DNA from: Muribaculaceae bacterium
Lineage (GTDB): Bacteria > Bacteroidota > Bacteroidia > Bacteroidales > Muribaculaceae
NCBI GenBank assembly: GCA_023667285.1
Contig: JAMPAK010000001.1
Location: 1,505,079 to 1,569,078, forward strand
Reading direction: 5' to 3'
DNA: 64,000 nt
Both the position numbers and the translations under genes were made by a program. Shown in pieces: positions 49,877-59,287 of this stretch (position 1 is its first letter; each line of letters starts with the position of its first letter). Below the pieces are notes generated by a model. It saw nothing but the letters and a program-made list of their open reading frames with translations, had not been told where the DNA came from and did not search any database.

Positions 49877-51424
49877 ATGCCAAAGATACTCTGGGCTGAT
49901 GATGAGATAGATCTTCTGAAGCCCCACATAATGTTTCTGAAAGCCAAAGGCTACGATGTCGATGCCGTATGCAGCGGTGCCGATGCTCTCGACATGGCCA
50001 ATGAGACTGAGTATGACCTCATCATCCTCGATGAGAATATGCCCGGCCTCACGGGACTTGAGACACTGCAGCGTGTCAAGATAAGCAAGCCGCATATCCC
50101 GGTGATCATGATCACCAAGAGCGAGGAGGAGAACATCATGGACCAGGCTGTCGGAAACAAGATAGCCGACTATCTGATCAAGCCTGTCAACCCAAACCAG
50201 ATTCTGCTCTCCATCAAGAAGAATCTGCATTCAGAGGAACTCGTGAGCCAACAGGCTTCGACAGACTACAGGCAGGAATTCTCGCGCATCAGCGGGATGA
50301 TTGCCTCGGCCTCCTCTATGAAAGAGTGGATGGACCTTTACCGAATCCTCACTCACTGGGAGATGCAACTTGCACAAGCCGGGACCTCGATGGATGAGAT
50401 GCTGGCCATGCAGCGCGATGAGGCAAACATAACGTTTGCCAAGTATGTGAGACGCCACTATGAGGACTGGGTGACGGCGCCGGGTGATGACCCTTCGATG
50501 CCGCTCATGTCTCCCAAGGTGTTCAAGAGCCACGTCTTTCCTCTGCTTGATGATGGCGGACCTCTGTTTTTCATTCTGATCGACAACTTCCGCCTCGACC
50601 AATGGGCGGCCATAAAGCCTCTGCTTACAGACTCCTTCACCATGCGTGAGGAACTGTATTGCTCCATACTCCCTACTGCCACCCAGTATGCCCGCAATGC
50701 CATCTTCTCGGGCCTGATGCCCATAGATATAGAGAAGATGTTTCCGGACCTGTGGGTAGACGAGGATTCCCCTGAAGGGAAGAATCTCAATGAGTCGCCC
50801 TTGATAGCCACGCAGTTTGAGCGTTATCGCCGCCACTGCAAGTTCTCTTACACGAAGATCAACGACTATACGGGTGGTGAGCGGCTGCTGCGCGAGTTCT
50901 CAAATCTGCTCGACAATGACCTCAATGTGATTGTCTTCAACTTCATCGACATGCTCTCACATGCGCGCACGGAGTCGAAGATGATACGCGAGCTCGCGGC
51001 CAACGATGCCGCATACCGCTCCATCACGGAGTCGTGGTTCCGACACTCACCGGCTATCGAGATATTCCGCCGCATAGCCTCGAAGGGGTGCAGGATTGTG
51101 TTGACCACCGATCATGGCACCATCCGTGTGGACCGCCCTGTGAAAGTGGTGGGCGACAGAAACACCAACACCAATCTCCGCTATAAGATAGGCAAGAATC
51201 TAGCCTACAAACAGAAGGATGTCTATGAGATTAAGACACCTCAGCGGATGGGTCTCCCCTCCCCCAATGTGTCAAGCACATATATCTTTGCAACAGGGAG
51301 AGATTTCTTCGCCTATCCCAACAACTACAATCATTACGTCCAATATTATGACGGGACATTCCAGCATGGAGGCATCTCGATGCAGGAAATGCTCGTCCCA
51401 CTCATCACATTGTCACCGAAATGA
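49877..51424 (+). CDS. porX: PorX-like response regulator with alkaline-phosphatase-fold output domain
   Basis: A 515-residue protein: receiver domain (Asp8-Asp9, phosphorylated Asp52 in IILDENM, Lys102 in IKPVNP), a helical linker, and a PglZ/alkaline-phosphatase-superfamily domain. Metal-site candidates are Asp in LIDNFRLD, Thr in ILPTATQ, Asp-His in LTTDHGT and His in QHGG. PorX of Porphyromonas is a zinc-dependent phosphodiesterase needed for type IX secretion. The ATG at 49877 starts the receiver domain; the frame is open upstream only because of the repeat in porW. It overlaps tsaE by 4 bases. Confidence 0.93.
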   Translation: MPKILWADDEIDLLKPHIMFLKAKGYDVDAVCSGADALDMANETEYDLIILDENMPGLTGLETLQRVKISKPHIPVIMITKSEEENIMDQAVGNKIADYLIKPVNPNQILLSIKKNLHSEELVSQQASTDYRQEFSRISGMIASASSMKEWMDLYRILTHWEMQLAQAGTSMDEMLAMQRDEANITFAKYVRRHYEDWVTAPGDDPSMPLMSPKVFKSHVFPLLDDGGPLFFILIDNFRLDQWAAIKPLLTDSFTMREELYCSILPTATQYARNAIFSGLMPIDIEKMFPDLWVDEDSPEGKNLNESPLIATQFERYRRHCKFSYTKINDYTGGERLLREFSNLLDNDLNVIVFNFIDMLSHARTESKMIRELAANDAAYRSITESWFRHSPAIEIFRRIASKGCRIVLTTDHGTIRVDRPVKVVGDRNTNTNLRYKIGKNLAYKQKDVYEIKTPQRMGLPSPNVSSTYIFATGRDFFAYPNNYNHYVQYYDGTFQHGGISMQEMLVPLITLSPK

Positions 51425-51876
51425 CACGCACCATCACCATTCCCTCGCTTGAGGCGCTTCCTGAGGCTGCCCGCGAGTTCATGTCGCTTATGGGCGACGC
51501 TACGGTCTTTGCCTTCAACGGTTCCATGGGGGCGGGGAAGACCACATTCATCAACGCACTTTGCCGCGGGCTGGGTGTCCCGGAAGACGAGGCCACAAGC
51601 TCACCCACATTTGCCATCATAAATGAGTATCGCTCAGACACCACAGCCGAACTCATCTATCACTTTGACCTCTATCGCATCGAGAACCTCGAGCAGGCGT
51701 TCGACATAGGGATTGAGGACTATCTGGACTCCGGGGCTCTCTGTCTCATCGAATGGCCTGACAGAATCGAGGATATTCTCCCTGACGACACTGTCACAGT
51801 CACCGTAGAGGAGCAGCCTGACGGCTCGCGCCTACTCACTCTCGAGAATCTCAGCGAGGAAGGGGACGAGGACTGA
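51421..51876 (+). CDS. tsaE: tRNA threonylcarbamoyladenosine biosynthesis ATPase TsaE
   Basis: A 151-residue P-loop ATPase (GSMGAGKTT at about 34-42) that works with TsaB and TsaD to make t6A37 in tRNAs. The region [12 protein letters not shown] and the DLYR and EWPDR motifs are typical. It overlaps porX by 4 bases and birA by 1. Confidence 0.95.
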   Translation: MTRTITIPSLEALPEAAREFMSLMGDATVFAFNGSMGAGKTTFINALCRGLGVPEDEATSSPTFAIINEYRSDTTAELIYHFDLYRIENLEQAFDIGIEDYLDSGALCLIEWPDRIEDILPDDTVTVTVEEQPDGSRLLTLENLSEEGDED

Positions 51877-52601
51877 TGGCACTGATCCAACTCGACATTA
51901 TAGGCTCGACCAACACCTATGCCGCCTCGATAGCTGACACCCTCAACCACGGCGACATTATCCGCGCCATAGCGCAGACCCGGGGACGTGGACAGCGAGG
52001 CAACTCGTGGGAGTCTGAACCGGGAAAGAATCTCACCTTCTCGCTCATGCTGCGACCTGAGGGCATAGAGGCGGCTGAGCAGTTTCTGGTGTCGGAGGCT
52101 GTGGCCATCGGTGTGGCCCGCGTGTTGGGACGCCATCTTCCTGAGACTGAGGTCACCGTCAAATGGCCCAACGATATCTATGCCGGCGACTGCAAGATAT
52201 GTGGCATTCTCATTGAGAATGTCATAAACGGGCGCATGCTTGTCCGCTCGATTGCCGGAATCGGAATAAACGTGAACCAGAAGGAGTTTCACTCTGACGC
52301 TCCAAATCCTGTCTCAATGTTTCAGATTGAGGGTCGTGAGTTTGCACTGCTTCCGCTCCTTGATGAGGTTGTGGCTGAGATTCTCAGTCTACTCACTCTC
52401 CCCGGTGCTACTCTGGAGGCTGAATATGCATCACGTCTGTGGCGCCGCGAGGGGATGCATCCGTTCATTGACCGTAAGCGCGACAATCTCCGGTTTGATG
52501 CCTCGATAACATCGGTAGCCCCTTCCGGATATCTCACACTCACAGATATAGATGGTGACAGCCATACTTTTGCATTTAAGGAAGTAGAATTTGTGTTGTA
52601 A
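51876..52601 (+). CDS. birA: Biotin-[acetyl-CoA-carboxylase] ligase
   Basis: A 241-residue biotin protein ligase. The biotinyl-AMP binding loop GRGQRG is at 37-42, the catalytic Lys about 96 lies in KWPNDIY, and a small C-terminal domain follows. There is no N-terminal helix-turn-helix, so it is the single-function class without repressor activity. It overlaps tsaE and xseA by one base each. Confidence 0.94.
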   Translation: MALIQLDIIGSTNTYAASIADTLNHGDIIRAIAQTRGRGQRGNSWESEPGKNLTFSLMLRPEGIEAAEQFLVSEAVAIGVARVLGRHLPETEVTVKWPNDIYAGDCKICGILIENVINGRMLVRSIAGIGINVNQKEFHSDAPNPVSMFQIEGREFALLPLLDEVVAEILSLLTLPGATLEAEYASRLWRREGMHPFIDRKRDNLRFDASITSVAPSGYLTLTDIDGDSHTFAFKEVEFVL

Positions 52602-53920
52602 TGTCCATCACACTCAAACAGTTTGCCGACAGGATAGCCTCCCTTGTCAACACGGATGAGTCGCTCAGGGGCGAGTGGGTCACGGCTGAGACCTCTGATG
52701 TGAGGCGCAGCGGCCACTGCTATCTGGAACTAGTGCAGAAACATCCTGTCACCGGAGAAATACAAGCACGACTGAGAGGCACCATCTGGCGCAATGCGCT
52801 AGGGAGAATCGATGCCGACTTTGAGGCAGCGACGGGCCAGCGGCTCGCATCGGGGATGAAAGTGATGGTATTTGCTTCCGCATCTTTCCATCCGGCCTAT
52901 GGGCTGTCTGTCAACATTACCGGAATCGACCCCTCATACACAATGGGGGACCTCCTCAGGAGGCGCATGGAGATTGTGGCCCGTCTGAAGGCTGAGGGTG
53001 TGCTCAATCTGAACCGCGAACTTGAATGGCCTGAGCCGCTGCAGCGCATCGCCATAATCTCGGCTCCCGGAGCGGCCGGATATGGGGATTTTGTCCATCA
53101 ACTGTTCACTACCCCCTCCCATCTGCGCTTCAGGGCCGAACTCTTCCCTGCAGTGATGCAGGGAGCGGCAGCGCCAGACTCAATCATTGCAGCGCTCGAG
53201 CAGATTGCCGCCGATGAATCGTCGTGGGACTGTGTGGTGATTATCCGCGGAGGTGGCGCCACCTCAGATCTTGCCTCATTTGAGAGTTATGAGCTTGCAG
53301 CGAACATAGCCCAGTTTCCACTCCCGGTCATCATAGGCATAGGCCATGAGAGGGACATCACAGTGCTTGACTATGTGGCGGCCATGAGAGTGAAGACCCC
53401 CACTGCGGCTGCAGAGTGGCTGATTGAACAAGGGATGACGCTGCTCAACAGCATTGACACTCTCGCCGGGGAGATTCATCGCACAGCCTCGGCCCTTCTA
53501 TATGGCTCGCGTGAGCAACTGGCACGCTACAGCGCCCTGCTGCCTCACCTGCCACTCTCGGCCATTGAGCGCGCCTCCAAGCGAATGGAGCGCTGCCTTA
53601 TGGGGGTCTCGGAGATTGCATCGCGCCGCATCGCGCCTGCCCGTCTCAAACTGTCGACGCTGCGGGCCAACATAGAGGCGGCCTGCAGCATGGCCATTGA
53701 GAGGCGCCGCACACGACTCACATCTATTGCTGAACTTCTAGAGGTGCTATCCCCGCAGGCCACCCTGAGGCGCGGCTATTCAATCACAAGAGTGGACGGC
53801 CATGCCGTCACAGACGCCTCTGTCCTGACTCCCGGCACGCGCATAGAGACCACCCTCGCCTCGGGGGCCATAGCATCTACTATCGACTCATGCACGACAT
53901 CAGCCGAGCAGGACATCTAA
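52601..53920 (+). CDS. xseA: Exodeoxyribonuclease VII large subunit
   Basis: A 439-residue subunit with N-terminal OB fold (GEWVTAETSDVRRSGHCYLEL), catalytic domain with IISAPGAAGYGDF, VVIIRGGGATSDLASF and GIGHERDITVLD, a long coiled coil, and the C-terminal SPQATLRRGYSIT segment. The small subunit gene is about 50 kb to the left. The last 21 bases overlap the 3' end of the ZIP gene on the other strand. Confidence 0.95.
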   Translation: MSITLKQFADRIASLVNTDESLRGEWVTAETSDVRRSGHCYLELVQKHPVTGEIQARLRGTIWRNALGRIDADFEAATGQRLASGMKVMVFASASFHPAYGLSVNITGIDPSYTMGDLLRRRMEIVARLKAEGVLNLNRELEWPEPLQRIAIISAPGAAGYGDFVHQLFTTPSHLRFRAELFPAVMQGAAAPDSIIAALEQIAADESSWDCVVIIRGGGATSDLASFESYELAANIAQFPLPVIIGIGHERDITVLDYVAAMRVKTPTAAAEWLIEQGMTLLNSIDTLAGEIHRTASALLYGSREQLARYSALLPHLPLSAIERASKRMERCLMGVSEIASRRIAPARLKLSTLRANIEAACSMAIERRRTRLTSIAELLEVLSPQATLRRGYSITRVDGHAVTDASVLTPGTRIETTLASGAIASTIDSCTTSAEQDI

Positions 53921-54679
53921 CACCATCATGAGCAGGAAGCCGATGGTGAAGCCGATGGTTCCTATGTTTGAGTGCTGTCCATGCTGAGTCTCGGGTATGA
54001 GTTCCTCAACGACAACATACATCATGGCTCCCGCCGCAAAAGCGAGCAGGTAAGGGAGAACCGGAATAATCAGAGAGGCCAACAAGATTGTCAGGACAGC
54101 GCAAATCGGCTCGACAATGCCACTCATGGCGCCAATAATAAAAGATTTCACACGTGAGTTTCCGGCTGAATGGAGCGGCATGGACACGATGGCACCTTCA
54201 GGGAAGTTCTGGATGGCAATGCCAAGCGAGAGAGCCAATGCAGAGGCCATGGGCATATAGGCACTATGCTCGAGCGCAGCGGCAAAGGCCACTCCGACGG
54301 CCATTCCTTCAGGGATGTTGTGAAGAGTGACGGCAAGTGTGAGTTTGGAGGTGCGCGACAGGTGTGAGCGAGGGCCTTCGCTCTGAGAGCTCTCTATGTG
54401 CTGGTGGGGGATTATCTCATCAAGGAAAAGCAGGAAGATAATTCCGACCAGAAACCCAATCACGGCAGGGAGGACTGACATGAAACCCTCCTTGCCGGTC
54501 ATTTCCATGGAGGGGATGAGCAGCGACCACACTGAGGCTGCAACCATGACTCCGGCGGCAAACCCGGTGAGAGCCTTCTGGAGTCTAGGGGCCATCTGCT
54601 TACGCATCAGGAAGACGCAGGCGGCGCCGAGAGCTGTTCCTAAGAATGGGATGGCAATTCCTACTACAAGTCCGTTCAT
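53900..54679 (-). CDS. ZIP-family divalent metal transporter (ZupT-like)
   Basis: A 259-residue inner-membrane protein with about eight helices. Metal-site motifs HNIPEGMAVG and QNFPEGA in adjacent helices mark the ZIP/ZupT group that imports zinc and other divalent metals. A His-containing loop (EIIPHQHIE) lies before the fourth helix. It ends tail to tail with xseA. No clear promoter is visible in the 46 bases before it. Confidence 0.93.
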   Translation of the reverse strand: MNGLVVGIAIPFLGTALGAACVFLMRKQMAPRLQKALTGFAAGVMVAASVWSLLIPSMEMTGKEGFMSVLPAVIGFLVGIIFLLFLDEIIPHQHIESSQSEGPRSHLSRTSKLTLAVTLHNIPEGMAVGVAFAAALEHSAYMPMASALALSLGIAIQNFPEGAIVSMPLHSAGNSRVKSFIIGAMSGIVEPICAVLTILLASLIIPVLPYLLAFAAGAMMYVVVEELIPETQHGQHSNIGTIGFTIGFLLMMVLDVLLG

Positions 54680-54725
54680 AAGTCGTAATTGTTTAGGCTA
54701 ATGTATGTCGGTTTGCAATCCCTCA

Positions 54726-55838
54726 TCAGAATCTCATTCCGACGATGAGAGTGAATGAGGGATATGTGTTGAAGTGAGTATATCGCGTATTATAGTTGAA
54801 GTAGCCGAATATCTTTGCTGTAAATGCGGCAAAGAGAGCGCGGTGATTGTAGACAGCGGCAAGGTTGAGGTTGAAATTGTTGGATATGAGCGAGCGGAAA
54901 TCATGGCCCTCTCGTGTGCCGAAGAGCCGGCGGTAACCCATGGCCACTGTGCCATAGCCGTTGATGAGCCATTTGCGTGGCTTAAGCACCCAGTTGTAAG
55001 AGTAACCGCCGGACAGATTATAGGAGCAATAGTGAGAATTGTATAGCGGATTCTCAAGCGGCAGATAGTAGAGCATATCTGTCGGGAGACCACTGAAATC
55101 CATCTGAATCTTCTGCTCCACAAAATTGAAACCCACAAGAGCTGTCCCTGCGCTGCGGAGTTGATATTTAGAATAACTGTAAGCCGCCGCATGCGAGTAT
55201 TTATGAGGATTGAAGAAGAAGAGAGCCTCAACGGACTTCGACTCCATATTCACATCATCGAAATGATATCGGAATGAGTGTCCGTCCATATAATCGCCCA
55301 GACGTGTGAGAATCATTCCTCCCTCGCTGCGCAGATACTGATATGAGAGAGAGAAACGTGAGGTGGTGAAGGCAAAGTCGAAGGTGTGGCGCGATGTGGG
55401 ATGTGAGAATATCTTGTTCATATTCCACATGTAGCCGATGCTCACGGCCATGAAACTGAGACGGAAACCGGCATCGCTGAAGAGGGTGGAGTGCATGTCG
55501 AGGGTGGCATCCTCAGGGAAGAGCAGAGTCGATGTCTCCATCCAATTGTAGCTCTTGCCCATGAGTTTCCAGTTCTTTCCGGTCCCAATTACATAATCGG
55601 GGTCGTAGGAGTTGAATGTCTTATCACCCCAGTTATATACCTTTAGTGCAAACCGCGGGAAGGCGGGATAGCAGATGGCAGAGTCGTTGAGACGGAAATT
55701 ATTGTGGAACAACTGGCTTATCCAATGTGTCTTGGAGACATTATCGCAACTGCATGAGTCAGCAGTGGCAGCCTCTGCTCCATGAATCGGGACAGAGGCA
55801 GCAATAAGAATAGTCAGGATAAACAGAGTTGTTCTCAT
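54726..55838 (-). CDS. DUF4421-family outer-membrane beta-barrel
   Basis: A 370-residue protein with signal peptide (1-23) and a series of alternating aromatic strands ending in a terminal Phe (LIVGMRF). The motif FNSYDPDYVIGTGKNWKLM is typical of DUF4421. Function is unknown. It is the last of five envelope genes, 15 bases after the PCMD lipoprotein gene. Confidence 0.82.
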   Translation of the reverse strand: MRTTLFILTILIAASVPIHGAEAATADSCSCDNVSKTHWISQLFHNNFRLNDSAICYPAFPRFALKVYNWGDKTFNSYDPDYVIGTGKNWKLMGKSYNWMETSTLLFPEDATLDMHSTLFSDAGFRLSFMAVSIGYMWNMNKIFSHPTSRHTFDFAFTTSRFSLSYQYLRSEGGMILTRLGDYMDGHSFRYHFDDVNMESKSVEALFFFNPHKYSHAAAYSYSKYQLRSAGTALVGFNFVEQKIQMDFSGLPTDMLYYLPLENPLYNSHYCSYNLSGGYSYNWVLKPRKWLINGYGTVAMGYRRLFGTREGHDFRSLISNNFNLNLAAVYNHRALFAAFTAKIFGYFNYNTRYTHFNTYPSFTLIVGMRF

Positions 55839-55853
55839 CTATAATCGTGAACG

Positions 55854-57431
55854 TCAATAGTCGTAGAGAAGTTCAAGGTCATCGAGATAGAGAATCGATC
55901 CATTGCCACCGGTGAAGTAGTCTCCGAGCCAAGAGGCAGAGGATGTGCAAAGAATATAGTGTGGGACTCGAGAGGTGGAGTTGTATGTGAGCGTCAGTTC
56001 AAACTGCGACCATTCTGTGACATCTGAGTCCCACATCACCTCGCCATAGGCCACGACATCAGGAGCGTCACGGTCGAAAAGCTTGCGGTTTTTTGGATTG
56101 GTGCGGAGTTCGAAGGGTTCATCGGCATCGATGAGTGCAACCCAGATTATGCCCTTGTCAGTAGTCCCCTTGAGATCTTCAAATCCGGTAGTTGTGCTGG
56201 AGATGGGAGCCGGATGATACTTGAACCAGCCGCGCAGACGTGTGGGGCGCAGGTTGAATTCACGACCGAAGGAGAGGACGCCGTTTGTGCCATCCGTGCG
56301 GAGATAACTTCCGGCAAATATATTGCCAGCGGCGAGTTTACCAATCATGCCTATGCCCACAAAGCGGGTCTCTAGACATGCGGAGCGCCCTCTTCCGGTA
56401 GGTGTGTCATCAGAAGGATAAGTGTTGCTTGAGCCGAGAGTTGTGGCACCCTTGTTGCCTGTGTCCCAGTAAGGGGTTCCACCCTCGCTCCATGGATCCC
56501 AGACCTTCCCGTCTAGCCACCAGTTCTCAAAGTCGCTGTTTGGCATCTGGGCCACGCCCTGAGTGGTGAACTCAATCTCAGCGCCATAGTCGTTGCCGCT
56601 ATATGCACGAGCCACATATGAGGTCTCAGGCGAGAGGCCGGTGAGGCGTCCGGTGAAGGCTCCGCCGTCGTGAGTGACGGCCGAAGCGGGGAGTCTAGTC
56701 CATTCTGTCGAGGATGTGAGGCGATATTCAAAGCCGTTATCCTTGCCGGCCTCACCCGAACCGTAGAGCCAAGCCACACAACTCCACGGGTCGACGCTCT
56801 CAGTGGTGACAGCGCTCTCTGTGGTGAGTACATATATTGTCCAAACGACAGTGCGACCGTGATCCGTCACAGAGACTTCGACAGGTGATGAAAAGTCATA
56901 TTTCCTCCCCTCAAGGTCAGGCTCCATGACTGAGCCTGTAGCACCAAGTTTGATTGAGGTGACGGTGAGGTCGGAAATAGGTGCAGAGGCCGAGACATAG
57001 GCTATGACGCGGCGCCCCGGGACATCTATGACCGCTGCACCTACCTGCTGCTCGACGGTGAAGTATCTCTCTATTTCCTGCACGGCTGAGATGGTCCAGG
57101 AATAGTCCTGATAGAGTGACAGTGTAGTGACGACCGGTTCCGACAGATTAACGCCGTTAAGAAACTTCACGGAGTCAGACCAGACAGCATCTGAGGGTGA
57201 AATGGTGAATCCATTGACAACGACATCCTCTATGTCGGCACTCTCATCGAGACGGAAGGTGACGGTTCGGGCTATCGTATCGATGGCAGCGGGTTCGAGC
57301 AGACCTTCCACCTCGAAGGATGTGAACGACACCTTGAGATGGGGATAAGGGATATTGTTCTTTATACACCCGGTCATGGCTGTCAGGATGACAGCGGCAA
57401 GAAGGGGGAAAATGCGTTTATATGCAGACAC
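55854..57431 (-). CDS. PCMD-domain surface lipoprotein
   Basis: A 525-residue lipoprotein (lipobox MTGC, Cys22) with three beta-sandwich-like N-terminal modules, one resembling fibronectin type III (GLSPETSYVARAYSGNDYG), and a C-terminal PCMD domain (putative carbohydrate metabolism, starting MPNSDFENWW, ending YLDDLELLYDY). This domain resembles carbohydrate-binding folds. It overlaps the upstream barrel gene by 14 bases. A glycan-binding role is inference. Confidence 0.83.
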   Translation of the reverse strand: MSAYKRIFPLLAAVILTAMTGCIKNNIPYPHLKVSFTSFEVEGLLEPAAIDTIARTVTFRLDESADIEDVVVNGFTISPSDAVWSDSVKFLNGVNLSEPVVTTLSLYQDYSWTISAVQEIERYFTVEQQVGAAVIDVPGRRVIAYVSASAPISDLTVTSIKLGATGSVMEPDLEGRKYDFSSPVEVSVTDHGRTVVWTIYVLTTESAVTTESVDPWSCVAWLYGSGEAGKDNGFEYRLTSSTEWTRLPASAVTHDGGAFTGRLTGLSPETSYVARAYSGNDYGAEIEFTTQGVAQMPNSDFENWWLDGKVWDPWSEGGTPYWDTGNKGATTLGSSNTYPSDDTPTGRGRSACLETRFVGIGMIGKLAAGNIFAGSYLRTDGTNGVLSFGREFNLRPTRLRGWFKYHPAPISSTTTGFEDLKGTTDKGIIWVALIDADEPFELRTNPKNRKLFDRDAPDVVAYGEVMWDSDVTEWSQFELTLTYNSTSRVPHYILCTSSASWLGDYFTGGNGSILYLDDLELLYDY

Positions 57432-58530
57432 CTAAGCCGAAATTGATGTTAAAGATATTGAACTTGAAATTGGCTCCTGAGGATATGCGGCTACCCTCGT
57501 CAATGCCATTGGTATACTGGCGGTCGTGGGTGTAGTGGATGCCGAACACACCGAAAGAGACATTGAAGCAGACGTTGTCCATAAGAAACATGGTGACTCC
57601 GGGCGAGAAGTTGAGACTCCATTTGGAGGTGAGAGTCTTGGTGTCTCGCACATCGCCGTCATAACTGCGCTTGAATCGCGAGGAGCCGCTGCCAAACGCG
57701 AGGTCAATCTCATTGAATATGGCAAAACGTTTCTCCGTCCCCAGGCCCACATAGTTGCGATAGAAGACAGAGGCGGTATACATCTGCGAGTAATAACTTA
57801 TATCACTTAAAGTGAAGTTGATGTCGTCATCAAAATCCACTGCGAGACCGCCGAGGTCAGCAATGCCGCGCGAGTATACAAACTTCATACCCACGGCCTG
57901 ATTGTTTCGGAAGAAGTAGCCGAAAGTAGGACTGACGGAATACATCTTGCCCTTGAAGTTGAAGTCTTTGATGAGCGATAGTATCTGGACATCATCTGAG
58001 TTGAACTCACCGTAACTTGCCGTAAGCCCGAACAGCCACTGTCCGCGCGGGATGAACAGGAAGTTGAAGAGGCCACGGTCATAGCGTCCGTAGTTTGGAG
58101 CATGGAGGATGATGGGGACTGTGTCGCTGCCGACAACCACACGCTCCTGCAGGAGTTTCGGGTCGATGGTGGCAATGACAATCTTTCCATCCTCGTTGAC
58201 AGGATAGCCGTTAATGGTGTCAATATAGTGAGCAGAGGGGAGTGGAGCGACGTCAGGGACAACATAAGGAGCCTCGACTTCGGTGCGGAGAGGGGTCGAG
58301 GGCCTGACGGCTCTGACCGTGTCGACGAGCGACACGGAATCGCGTCGTGAGCGATACCATGTGGTGCGGGTAACGGTGGTGACGGTAGTGACGGTGGTGA
58401 CTGAGTCAATATCCTCAGGTACACCGTCTGGGATGGAGGGTGCGGGCTTCGAGGACTGTGCAGGTGACATCCCTGCGCAGACTACTGTCAGCAGTGTCAG
58501 CAGTGTCAGGCGAATGACTGAGATTTTCAT
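57418..58530 (-). CDS. Outer-membrane beta-barrel B, with Thr/Val-repeat N-terminal extension
   Basis: A 370-residue protein with signal peptide (1-25), then a linker of about 110 residues containing a short repeat (TTVTTVTTVT near residue 45, encoded by near-identical 9-base units). The barrel region is clearly related to the next gene upstream (barrel A): both have FIPRGQW at the start, then similar strands to FKxNxFxIxFG at the end. Family unknown. It overlaps the PCMD gene by 14 bases. Confidence 0.8.
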   Translation of the reverse strand: MKISVIRLTLLTLLTVVCAGMSPAQSSKPAPSIPDGVPEDIDSVTTVTTVTTVTRTTWYRSRRDSVSLVDTVRAVRPSTPLRTEVEAPYVVPDVAPLPSAHYIDTINGYPVNEDGKIVIATIDPKLLQERVVVGSDTVPIILHAPNYGRYDRGLFNFLFIPRGQWLFGLTASYGEFNSDDVQILSLIKDFNFKGKMYSVSPTFGYFFRNNQAVGMKFVYSRGIADLGGLAVDFDDDINFTLSDISYYSQMYTASVFYRNYVGLGTEKRFAIFNEIDLAFGSGSSRFKRSYDGDVRDTKTLTSKWSLNFSPGVTMFLMDNVCFNVSFGVFGIHYTHDRQYTNGIDEGSRISSGANFKFNIFNINFGLGVCI

Positions 58531-58545
58531 TGCGTAGGGATGATT

Positions 58546-59286
58546 TTAGAGATAGAATGCCACTCCAAAGGAGATGGAGAAAAGATTTATTTTGAAATTG
58601 GCGCTTTTGGTGTTATAGTCAGCTATATAGATCTGATCTGTGATGGAATGGGTCTTGTGATAGCTGAAACCTAGGACGCCAATGCTGACTTCGATGGCCG
58701 AGTAGTTGTTCAGGAACATTATGAAACCCGGTGTGAGACCAACGTCGAGCGAGAAGTTGCGCGAGTATGTGCCGGTTAGGTCCTCATCCTCGCCGTTCAC
58801 AATCTTGGATTGTCCGCCTCCAAGTTGGAGCTGCACCTCATTGAAGAATCCAAATCTCATTGACTGGCCCAGAGAGATATAGTTGCGGAAGGCGGCTGTC
58901 CCGTAATAGTTCTGAGAGATGGAATAGAGTTGTCCCGGCTCGTAGTCTGTCTCAGAGTCAATGACCACACGTGCATTGTCGAGGCGTGTGCGCGAACGTG
59001 AGTAGGCGAATCGGCCACCAGCCGCGAGATTGTCGTGGAAACAGTACATCAGCATGGGGCTCACCTTGAAGTTGTATGTGTCACCACCAAGATTCTCTAT
59101 GATGAGGAACTGATAGTTGTCAAAACTGCTCTGTGAGTAACTGACGTTAACGCCTGTGATCCACTGTCCGCGCGGGATGAAGGATATTTGCTCCAATCCA
59201 CGGCTGAATTTCTCCTGGGCCATGGCCTGAAGTGAGGCCATACAGAACAAGAGAAGAAGAATGATATGTCGCAGTCTGTCTTTCAT
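58546..59286 (-). CDS. Outer-membrane beta-barrel A, paralogue of barrel B
   Basis: A 246-residue protein with signal peptide ending AMAQ and a barrel that aligns by eye with barrel B (FIPRGQWITGVNVSYSQ; NFKINLFSISFGVAFYL). It has no N-terminal extension. The ATG at 59286 starts 1 base after the stop of the upstream PCMD/DUF4493 gene; an in-frame TTG at 59298 is rejected because the signal peptide begins at the ATG. Confidence 0.8.
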   Translation of the reverse strand: MKDRLRHIILLLLFCMASLQAMAQEKFSRGLEQISFIPRGQWITGVNVSYSQSSFDNYQFLIIENLGGDTYNFKVSPMLMYCFHDNLAAGGRFAYSRSRTRLDNARVVIDSETDYEPGQLYSISQNYYGTAAFRNYISLGQSMRFGFFNEVQLQLGGGQSKIVNGEDEDLTGTYSRNFSLDVGLTPGFIMFLNNYSAIEVSIGVLGFSYHKTHSITDQIYIADYNTKSANFKINLFSISFGVAFYL

Positions 59287-59287
59287 T

